Source: an uncultured Syntrophobacterales bacterium
GTDB lineage: Bacteria > Desulfobacterota > Syntrophia > Syntrophales > UBA5619
NCBI GenBank assembly: GCA_903903205.1
Contig: CAIUXU010000016.1
Location: forward strand, 1-5,682
DNA: 5,682 nt
Direction of reading: 5' to 3'
The translations under genes were made by a program, and so were the position numbers. The notes under the pieces were generated by a model. It worked only from the letters and a program-made list of their open reading frames with translations. It was not told where the DNA came from and did not search any database. Positions 1-5,061 of this stretch are shown here, piece by piece. Positions within the stretch are counted from its first letter, which is position 1, and each line of letters begins with the position of its first letter.

Positions 1-903
1 CTCCTTGATCACCCTTTTGGTATTGGCAAGAATCGCTTCCGATGTCTCCTCGAGGAGGAGCGGCCGGACCTCCGCACTCAGGACGGGCCGATTTTCCGGA
101 TTCAGCAGCTTCAGGTCGAGCAGAAGCCGGAAATAGTCCCGCACCTGGGGGGTGTCAACCTCTCCGCCCGGCATGCCGAAGCGGGGCTGAAGGTCCCCGT
201 AGCCGGGGTGCCGCCGGTCGCGGAAGGCGGCGCTCCCGATGTGGAAGTGCATGGGATACTGCTGGACCAGGGGGATGGCCTCCTCGGGGGTAGTCCGCAA
301 AAGCCCGAAGTGGGAGAGGTCGGCCAGCACACCGAAGTTGCTGAAATCCTTGTTCACCGCGGCAGCCACGTCAGCCGCGTCCTTAAAATCGCCAATCAGA
401 AAACACTTGTCGACATCCTTGTCGAAGACCTTCATGTAGATCCCCATGGGGCCCTGCTCGTTGGTGTACGAACAGATCTCTTTGAGCGAATCGATCAGGA
501 TCTTCTTGGCCTCTTCCTTCTTCTCTTCGCCGGGATGCTTTCCGGAGAAGACCCTCATGCAGGTTGCGCCGAGCTGAAACGCCTCATCGACGCCGTTTTT
601 CATCGCACTCATTGCCTTCTTGCGCTCCCTGGGCTCGAAGTCGTTGATGTTGAGTTTCAGGGAAAACATCCGGGGCTGGTTCGCGTAACAGACCTCCAGG
701 TGCGAGGTCTCCAGAAGCTTTGTCGCCTCGTGACGCACCTTCGGGTCTTTCATCCACCCGACCTCGACAGCCGTCCAGAAGTCATCCTCGACGATCTTCC
801 GCAGCGTTTCCACGATCGGTCCTTCCCCGGTGGTCGCCTGGGGATAGGCTTTGAAATGGACGATCCCCAGTTTCATATATTTATAGATCGAAAAATTCTC
901 CAC
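1..903 (-). CDS. Sugar phosphate isomerase/epimerase, TIM-barrel (AP endonuclease 2-like), C-terminus cut by window edge
   Basis: 301 codons are visible before the left edge; relatives are about 310-330 residues, so only the tail is missing. Frame and start were read by eye. The GTG at 903 is chosen because AAAGGAGA lies 5 nt upstream; the ATG at 876 (codon 10, before the conserved KLGIVHFKAYP stretch) has no ribosome site. Family signs are that stretch, NINDFEPRER (about 88-97), VFDKDVDK (about 159-166), LADLSHFG (193-200), HFHIGS (219-224), PRFGMPGGE and LSAEVRP. Known relatives (xylose isomerase-like barrel, such as D-tagatose 3-epimerase) bind a divalent metal through Glu, Asp, His and Glu and interconvert keto sugars. 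Here Asp195, His221 and Glu278 fit, but residue 158 is Lys (MKVFD) where Glu is expected, so normal epimerase chemistry is doubtful. It is the last visible gene of the leftward operon, 48 bp after the dehydrogenase with no terminator between. A cytosolic role in isomerising the pathway's keto sugar is inferred; the substrate is unknown. Confidence 0.88.
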   Translation of the reverse strand, partial: MENFSIYKYMKLGIVHFKAYPQATTGEGPIVETLRKIVEDDFWTAVEVGWMKDPKVRHEATKLLETSHLEVCYANQPRMFSLKLNINDFEPRERKKAMSAMKNGVDEAFQLGATCMRVFSGKHPGEEKKEEAKKILIDSLKEICSYTNEQGPMGIYMKVFDKDVDKCFLIGDFKDAADVAAAVNKDFSNFGVLADLSHFGLLRTTPEEAIPLVQQYPMHFHIGSAAFRDRRHPGYGDLQPRFGMPGGEVDTPQVRDYFRLLLDLKLLNPENRPVLSAEVRPLLLEETSEAILANTKRVIKE

Positions 904-907
904 AGTG

Positions 908-915
908 TCTCCTTT
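908..915 (-). promoter_or_regulatory. Shine-Dalgarno site deciding the GTG start of the isomerase
   Basis: Read on the minus strand this is AAAGGAGA, 5 nt before GTG at 903. The next in-frame ATG (876) is preceded by AT-rich sequence with no purine-rich site, so the GTG start is favoured even though the conserved fold begins near codon 10. Confidence 0.7.
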
Positions 916-951
916 CACTTCTCTACGATTCCATTAAAACCAACTTGCGCC

Positions 952-2085
952 TCAGGATACCTTGATCACCACCTTGATTGCGTCTTCGATCCGCCCGCGG
1001 AAGTATTTGAAGGCGGTCGGAACCTCTTCCAGCGTGAAGGTGTGCGTGTGCATAAGCTTCGCGTCGAACCGTTTCTGCGCCATGAGTGCGGCGGCGCGGT
1101 GGGTGGCGCTGTTTCCCTCGCCCCGGATGCCGTAGAGGTAGATGTTGTTCCGGACGAGCTTGGCCAGGTCCACGGGCACCGGTTCACCAGGGAATGCGGC
1201 CAAACAGATCCTGCCGCCCCGCTGGACCATGTCCAGCGCTTCGTTCAGGGCGTTGGGCGCTCCGGAGCACTCCAGAACGTAGTTGACCCCCTTGCCGCCG
1301 GTGATCCGCTTGACCGCTTCCACCGGGTTTTCCGTCCCGATATTGACGACATGGTCCGCGCCCAGCTTGAGCCCCAGGTTCAGCCGGGAGTCGCGGGTTC
1401 CGGTAAGGATCACCGGCCCGGCGCCCAAAGCCTTGCCGACGGCCACGCTCATGAGCCCGATCGGACCCGGTCCGGTGACGACGAGGCTTGCCCCAGCAAT
1501 GAGACCGCCCAGGACGTCCAGGGCGTAGACCGCCGTGCCTGCAGTGACGATCAGCGTGGCCTCGGCGTCGCTCATCTCATCGGCCACATGAACCAGGGTA
1601 TTGATATGGTTGACGGCGTACTGGGCAAAGCCGCCGTCGGTGGTGAAACCATTTGCGCGGTGCCCCTTGTCGTGATCAGCGTAATTCAGACCATAGTTGA
1701 GGCAGGAGGTGTACATCCCCATCCGGCATCTTTCGCAGCGTCCGCAGCCGGCGTGGATCTCGACAGCGACACGCTCTCCAATTTTGTGCTCATCCACACC
1801 CGCCCCGAGCTTGACGATGGTTCCCATGTATTCATGGCCCGGTGTGAAATTCTTGTTGAAGGGGGAGCCGCCCTGGACAATGGCGGGCAACCCTTTGGTG
1901 ATGATCTCCACGTCCGTCCCGCAGATCGCCACCGCATCGACCCGCACCAAAACCTCTGCGGGCCCCGGCTCCGGAACCGGCTTTTCCGTAAGCCGGAGCT
2001 GTTCCGGGCCGTCGAGAACCCAGGCCTTCATGGTCTTGGGAACGGAGAGGCTTTTTGCTTGCGTTGCTGCTGTCATGATGGTCAT
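952..2085 (-). CDS. Zinc-dependent medium-chain alcohol/polyol dehydrogenase (threonine/sorbitol dehydrogenase-like)
   Basis: A 377-residue cytosolic NAD(P)-dependent dehydrogenase of the MDR superfamily, full length. The N-terminal catalytic domain (about 19-180) has the zinc site Cys55 (AICGTD), His84 and Glu85 (PGHEYMG), and a structural-zinc lobe with Cys114, 117, 120 and 128. The Rossmann domain has the nucleotide loop GPGPIGL at 205-211 and ECSGAP further on. The second strand ends in TGTRDSR rather than a clear acidic residue, so NAD versus NADP preference is open. Where sorbitol dehydrogenase has an EP pair after the lobe there is VT (180-181). The first ATG (2085) is only 1 nt from AGGAGG; the ATG at 2076 (Met4) has a 10-nt spacer and may be the true start, giving 374 residues. 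It follows the aldolase stop directly and ends 48 bp before the isomerase. Family chemistry is oxidation of a secondary alcohol of a polyol, cyclitol or sugar acid to a ketone; the actual substrate cannot be read from sequence. Confidence 0.93.
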   Translation of the reverse strand: MTIMTAATQAKSLSVPKTMKAWVLDGPEQLRLTEKPVPEPGPAEVLVRVDAVAICGTDVEIITKGLPAIVQGGSPFNKNFTPGHEYMGTIVKLGAGVDEHKIGERVAVEIHAGCGRCERCRMGMYTSCLNYGLNYADHDKGHRANGFTTDGGFAQYAVNHINTLVHVADEMSDAEATLIVTAGTAVYALDVLGGLIAGASLVVTGPGPIGLMSVAVGKALGAGPVILTGTRDSRLNLGLKLGADHVVNIGTENPVEAVKRITGGKGVNYVLECSGAPNALNEALDMVQRGGRICLAAFPGEPVPVDLAKLVRNNIYLYGIRGEGNSATHRAAALMAQKRFDAKLMHTHTFTLEEVPTAFKYFRGRIEDAIKVVIKVS

Positions 2086-2086
2086 T

Positions 2087-2092
2087 CCTCCT
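2087..2092 (-). promoter_or_regulatory. Shine-Dalgarno AGGAGG overlapping the aldolase stop codon
   Basis: On the minus strand the aldolase ends TAAGGAGG: the last base of its TAA is the first base of AGGAGG, the dehydrogenase ribosome site. It lies 1 nt from ATG 2085 and 10 nt from ATG 2076. The tight junction suggests translational coupling, and the spacing favours the second ATG. Confidence 0.7.
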
Positions 2093-2697
2093 TAATTCAC
2101 TTTGATCTGGCTTGCGATAAAGGCGATTTTGGCCGTGTCTTCCGTCAGGTCCGAGAGATAGAAGGAGGTCTTGAGATCCTGGGCGATGGCCAGAATGCCA
2201 TGCTCCTCCATCAGAAGTACCTTGGCCGAGGGGTATTTCCGGAGCCCCGCCTTGACATACTCGTAGAGCTCCGTCGAGCCGGACATGGCGCTTTCGATGC
2301 GGGGAACCTCCTTGAGAACGGTCTGGGCCGACACCGTGACCATGGGAAGCCTCTCCACCACATTCGAGTAAGCGGTCGCGTAGGGGGGGTGCACGTGGGA
2401 GACAGCCCCCGCTTCGGGACGCAGTTGATAGACCGCCAGATGAAAGGCCGTCTCCTTGGAGGGTTTCAGGCCACAGGGATTTTCGATGATGGTGCCGTCG
2501 ATCTTCATCAAGAGGTTGATCTCGGGGTCAATGTCCCCCAGGCAGACGCCGGTCGGTGTGATGAGGGCGGTGTCGGTGCCGGGGATCCGGACGCTCAGGT
2601 TCCCCCCCGTGCCGCTGACAAGCCCCCGGTTGAATGCGCGCCGCGAAAACTCGGAGAGCTCCTTTCGCAGGCGGATGATTTCCAGTTCTTGGCTCAT
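2092..2697 (-). CDS. Class II aldolase/adducin-family protein (L-fuculose-phosphate aldolase-like)
   Basis: 201 residues, the usual size for FucA/AraD-type zinc aldolases and full length. Catalytic Glu82 (KPSKET) and zinc ligands His101, His103 (SHVHPPYAT) and His166 (EEHGIL) match E. coli FucA Glu73, His92, His94 and His155 in order and near-identical spacing. The glycine loop GTGGNLS (29-35) and TPTG (47-50) correspond to the FucA phosphate pocket, but the second Ser of the FucA Ser-Ser-Glu is Lys81, so the anion bound may differ from a simple sugar phosphate. Known members cleave a ketose 1-phosphate to dihydroxyacetone phosphate plus an aldehyde, epimerise pentulose phosphates, or decarboxylate 3-oxo-tetronate 4-phosphate. 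No kinase is present in the window. ATG 2697 is preceded by AAGGAGT with an 8-nt gap, and that site overlaps the stop of the UPF0261 gene 13 bp upstream. C-C cleavage late in the operon's pathway is inferred. Confidence 0.92.
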   Translation of the reverse strand: MSQELEIIRLRKELSEFSRRAFNRGLVSGTGGNLSVRIPGTDTALITPTGVCLGDIDPEINLLMKIDGTIIENPCGLKPSKETAFHLAVYQLRPEAGAVSHVHPPYATAYSNVVERLPMVTVSAQTVLKEVPRIESAMSGSTELYEYVKAGLRKYPSAKVLLMEEHGILAIAQDLKTSFYLSDLTEDTAKIAFIASQIKVN

Positions 2698-2710
2698 GGT
2701 TTTTACTCCT

Positions 2711-3943
2711 TCATTTGTTTGACATGTATGAGATCAATTGATCGACGCACGCGTCAACAAACGGGGCGTCGTTGATGTGGGCGTCTATTTCCCTGAGTTC
2801 GATATCCTTCCGCAGGCCATCTCTCAGGGCCTTGAGAAATATCCGGTTTCCCGCAGCGTCATGAAAAACCCCGCCAGGGGCGCCGTAAACGGACCAGCCT
2901 TTCAGGGGGACCAGGACCGCCGCCGGTCCCGTGGCCGCGTTCAACCGTTCGGCCATCACCCGGCCCACCTCGGCCATCTCGCACCGGGAGACCTTCACAT
3001 TGGCGTTGAAGGGGTTGTGCATGTAAATTTTTCTTGTCCGCAATTTCATCGGAATGGATTCGCGGGGGCCAAAACAGAGGTACTCCATTCCACCCGTGGA
3101 GACCACCTGGGGAATCCCCTTCTTCCCCGCTGCCGTCATCCTGCCTGGCTGTACAGGTCTGTAAATCCCGGCACCGGCAACCTCCTCGGTCAGTTCGTGC
3201 GGGGTCAGGTCGAGGACCCCGTGGATGAACCCGTCGCCGATCAGCTCTTCCATGGCCGATCCACCGGCCCCCGAGGCGTGAAAGGCGACGACATGAAAGC
3301 CTTCGGCGCGGAGGGACTTCACCGCCCGGCTTGCGGCGGGCTCCGTATTCCCCAGCGCGGTCACCGCGATGGTCATTTTTCCGGGCGACGCGGCCAGCCT
3401 CTCACCATGCTCCGCCATCCCGACGACGGCGGCCACCGCATTGGCAAGGATGGAGGCGATGACCGGATTGGCGCCTCCCAGAAAATCGCCGACCGAAAAA
3501 ACCACCCCGATGTCCTTGTTTCCCACATAGGGCCGGATGTTCCCGGAGGCGACCGTGGAAACAAGATACTTCGGAAACCCGAAGGGCAGACCCTGCATCG
3601 CCATGGAGGAAACCGCCGATCCCTGGTTTCCGCCAAAACCGATCACCCCGTCGATCTTTCCTTCACAAAAAAGAAGGGAAAGGAGCTTCTGCGCCCCTTT
3701 CCCCATGATTTCCATGATCTGGTCTCTTTCGCCCGTCTTGAGCAGGAGCGGGAGCTCACAGCCCCCCTGACGCGCCACTTCCCCATTATCGATATCCGGC
3801 CGGACCCTGGGCGGACCCAGGGGGCCGATATCGATAATCATGGCCGAACAGTTCAGGTTTTCGAGGCGCTCACGGATATAGGCCGCCTCTTCCCCTTTCG
3901 TGTCCAGCGTGGCCAGAACGGCGATGGTCTTTTCCCGGATCAT
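2711..3943 (-). CDS. Tm-1-like ATP-binding domain protein (UPF0261 family)
   Basis: 410 residues, the usual full length for bacterial UPF0261 proteins. Family signatures run in order: AVLATLDTKGEE (8-19), the DIG...PDID segment (38-52), GFGGNQGSAVSS (102-113), FPKYLVSTVASG (123-134), RPYVGNKDI (137-145), FHASGAGGSAMEEL, VLDLTPHEL, GIPQVVSTGG, HNPFNAN near 315, and VLVPLKGWS plus FHDAAGN near the C-terminus. The plant relative, tomato Tm-1, binds ATP through this domain and blocks tobamovirus replication. The bacterial protein's reaction is, to my knowledge, not established, so no function is assigned beyond probable nucleotide binding. There is no signal peptide or membrane segment. It lies 31 bp after the creatininase-family gene and 13 bp before the aldolase, so a role in the same catabolic pathway is inferred. 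A GGAG lies about 10 nt before ATG 3943. Codons 36-53 form a long perfect-armed inverted repeat, described separately. Confidence 0.93.
   Translation of the reverse strand: MIREKTIAVLATLDTKGEEAAYIRERLENLNCSAMIIDIGPLGPPRVRPDIDNGEVARQGGCELPLLLKTGERDQIMEIMGKGAQKLLSLLFCEGKIDGVIGFGGNQGSAVSSMAMQGLPFGFPKYLVSTVASGNIRPYVGNKDIGVVFSVGDFLGGANPVIASILANAVAAVVGMAEHGERLAASPGKMTIAVTALGNTEPAASRAVKSLRAEGFHVVAFHASGAGGSAMEELIGDGFIHGVLDLTPHELTEEVAGAGIYRPVQPGRMTAAGKKGIPQVVSTGGMEYLCFGPRESIPMKLRTRKIYMHNPFNANVKVSRCEMAEVGRVMAERLNAATGPAAVLVPLKGWSVYGAPGGVFHDAAGNRIFLKALRDGLRKDIELREIDAHINDAPFVDACVDQLISYMSNK
3785..3838 (-). repeat. 54-nt in-frame inverted repeat (strong predicted mRNA hairpin) inside the UPF0261 gene
   Basis: The outer arms ATTATCGATATC (3785-3796) and GATATCGATAAT (3827-3838) are exact reverse complements. 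Inside, GGCC (3798-3801) pairs with GGCC (3823-3826) after a one-base bulge, then CCCTGGG (3805-3811) pairs with CCCAGGG (3816-3822) around a 4-base loop. That gives 23 base pairs in 54 nt. It covers exactly codons 36-53 of the gene. It is followed on the transcript by no U-tract, so it is not an intrinsic terminator. The structure is seen directly; any regulatory role is unproven. Confidence 0.85.
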
Positions 3944-3974
3944 TTTCTAACGCTCCAGCGGAAAGATCTCTCCC

Positions 3975-4868
3975 CTACCCTCTCCAGAAGCGGCCCGGCC
4001 AGTCGCGCTTGGCATCGGGAACCTTGAAGTCGAACTTCTTCACCTCTTCCAGGAAGGCGGCCAGGTGGCTGCCGATCCGCTCGAAGACCGCGTGACCCTG
4101 CTCGACGCTTGCACGCAGCGGGTTGCCGATCGTGGCGGTGTCCGAGTACTCGTGGTGGAGCATCGGGATGAAGATATTTTCGGAACCCTGGAACTTGACC
4201 GTGTTGGTCCCGTCCGACTTGGTGAAGGCCGGCCCCATCCACTTCGGGGCATGTGCGCGGTCCTGCTTGGCGCGCTCCATGAACACCGATCCTTCGTAGT
4301 TCCCCCTGTCCGTCAGGTAGGCCATCGTCGTGGAGGTCTCCAGCTCGCCTGCATGCCAGCCGGGGGTCTCTTCCGGGGGGCCCGTCATCAGGTCGGCCAC
4401 GACGGCGCAATCGCGCTCCGTCGGGGTCTTGTAGTAGGCGCAGAAACAGCCCGTCTCGGCCCGGAGCGTGCGCAGCGCGTCGCCCTGGGAGCCCATGTTG
4501 GTGCCGTGGTGGGAGACGAAGACCAGCTTGTTGAAGCCGGCAAAGATCAGGCTGCGGCCAATGGAGTAAAGAACCTGGCGATAAATCTCGGGAGGAAGGG
4601 TGATGGTACCGGTTCCCCAGCCGGCTTCGCCCATGTGGTGCGATGAAACACCAAAGGGAAGCAGCGGCGAGTAGAGCACCTTCGCCTTCTTGGCGGCCAG
4701 TTCCACGCTTCCCATCGTCGTGTAGGAATCGACCCCCAGGGGGACGTGATGCCCGTGTTTCTCGAGGCTGCCCACCGGGATCATGATCGTGTCATTGCCC
4801 GCCTTGATGGAGGCGGCGACGTCGGTCCAGGGGATTTCGTTCAGGTCGTACTTTTGTAAATTGGACAT
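3975..4868 (-). CDS. Creatininase-family metal-dependent hydrolase
   Basis: 297 residues, slightly longer than the usual 240-270. The motif GSLEKHGHHVPLGVDSY (33-49) supplies Glu36, His38 and Asp47, matching creatininase Glu34, His36 and Asp45 with identical spacing. SHHGTN (119-124) gives His121, matching His120, and WHAGELETS (171-179) is the family's HAGE motif. The residue equivalent to creatininase Glu122 is Thr123, so this is not creatininase itself. Known family members hydrolyse creatinine or formamide-type amides, mature the mycofactocin peptide, or, as IolN of the Thermotoga inositol pathway, hydrolyse the ring of 3-dehydro-scyllo-inosose. With a polyol dehydrogenase, epimerase and aldolase as neighbours, a ring- or C-C-hydrolysing role like IolN is attractive but inferred. 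There is no signal peptide, so it is cytosolic. ATG 4868 has AAAGGAG 7 nt upstream. It is the first gene of the leftward operon, closest to the promoter; its stop is 31 bp before the next start. The C-terminal segment after about 225 is less familiar. Confidence 0.92.
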   Translation of the reverse strand: MSNLQKYDLNEIPWTDVAASIKAGNDTIMIPVGSLEKHGHHVPLGVDSYTTMGSVELAAKKAKVLYSPLLPFGVSSHHMGEAGWGTGTITLPPEIYRQVLYSIGRSLIFAGFNKLVFVSHHGTNMGSQGDALRTLRAETGCFCAYYKTPTERDCAVVADLMTGPPEETPGWHAGELETSTTMAYLTDRGNYEGSVFMERAKQDRAHAPKWMGPAFTKSDGTNTVKFQGSENIFIPMLHHEYSDTATIGNPLRASVEQGHAVFERIGSHLAAFLEEVKKFDFKVPDAKRDWPGRFWRG

Positions 4869-4906
4869 GTTAATTCTCCTTTCTGTTGCTGACGGTTTGT
4901 GATGCC

Positions 4907-4924
4907 ATGGTAAAGCTTTTCCAT
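4907..4924. promoter_or_regulatory. 18-bp near-palindrome, candidate operator over the predicted transcription start
   Basis: ATGGTAAAGCTTTTCCAT is symmetric except for one base pair (positions 5 and 14). Its centre is about 4 bp past the predicted start site of the leftward operon, a usual place for a repressor operator. Its centre is GC, not the CG typical of LacI-family sites, so the regulator family is not assigned, and no regulator gene is in the window. Confidence 0.35.
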
Positions 4925-4925
4925 T

Positions 4926-4954
4926 AGGCTAATCTCCCGAAAAAAGTTTGTCAA
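4926..4954 (-). promoter_or_regulatory. Predicted sigma70 promoter of the five-gene operon
   Basis: On the minus strand a perfect -35 TTGACA (4954-4949) is followed by a 17-nt spacer and TAGCCT (4931-4926), which keeps the most conserved -10 positions (T, A and final T). The predicted start of transcription is near 4919, leaving about a 50-nt leader before ATG 4868. The weak -10 would fit a regulated promoter. Confidence 0.45.
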
Positions 4955-4976
4955 TATTTTTTTTCACCCATGACAA
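4948..4976. repeat. Inverted repeat TTGTCA-N17-TGACAA
   Basis: TTGTCA (4948-4953) and TGACAA (4971-4976) are perfect reverse complements 17 bp apart, with the left arm inside the predicted -35 box. They could be half-sites for a dimeric regulator, but a 6-bp pair at this distance can also arise by chance. Confidence 0.3.
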
Positions 4977-4998
4977 CATTGCCTTGATTATTCACCCA
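4963..4998. repeat. Two direct copies of TTCACCCA, 28 bp apart
   Basis: Copies lie at 4963-4970 and 4991-4998. Read on the operon strand they are TGGGTGAA, located 8 and 36 bp upstream of the -35 box, where tandem activator sites would sit. The identity is direct; the function is a guess. Confidence 0.3.
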
Positions 4999-5061
4999 AA
5001 GGGCGATAAAAACACTCCGCGTTTCTTAATGCAAAAACACACTTGAAAGAAAGGAAATTTT

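Larger units (their letters stand above)
4869..5061. other. Divergent intergenic region between the leftward operon and the lipoprotein gene
   Basis: 193 bp, clearly more AT-rich than the flanking genes. It holds the operon promoter, an 18-bp near-palindrome, a TTGTCA/TGACAA inverted repeat and two TTCACCCA copies (all listed separately). AAAAACAC also occurs twice (5008-5015 and 5033-5040), probably low-complexity chance. No convincing rightward promoter was found: TTGATT (4984-4989) and GATAAA (5005-5010) are only 15 bp apart. No ORF or RNA gene is evident. Confidence 0.8.

Noticed and set aside
904..951. Possible terminator or promoter between the dehydrogenase and isomerase genes
   Set aside because: The 48-bp gap has no hairpin, T-tract or credible -35/-10 pair; co-transcription is simpler.
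208..2775. 855-codon open frame on the plus strand
   Set aside because: It lies exactly in codon register opposite three well-supported genes, crosses their junctions, and its protein shows no recognisable family; it follows from absence of TTA, CTA and TCA codons on the sense strand.
3785..3838. Hairpin as an intrinsic terminator
   Set aside because: It lies early inside an intact gene and is followed on the transcript by GGGGAAGTGG rather than a U-tract.
2738..4027. 429-codon open frame on the plus strand
   Set aside because: It is the antisense register of the UPF0261 gene, whose own product matches its family along its full length.
3940..4410. 156-codon minus-strand frame overlapping the creatininase-family gene
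   Set aside because: It is out of frame with a full-length family match and has an Arg/Gly/Pro-rich composition typical of shadow frames in GC-rich DNA.
4065..4646. 193-codon plus-strand frame
   Set aside because: It is antisense to the metal-binding creatininase-family gene, with no family resemblance and no ribosome site considered convincing.
4984..5010. Rightward promoter TTGATT/GATAAA for the lipoprotein
   Set aside because: The spacer is 15 bp and both boxes are only 4/6 matches, too weak to list as a promoter.
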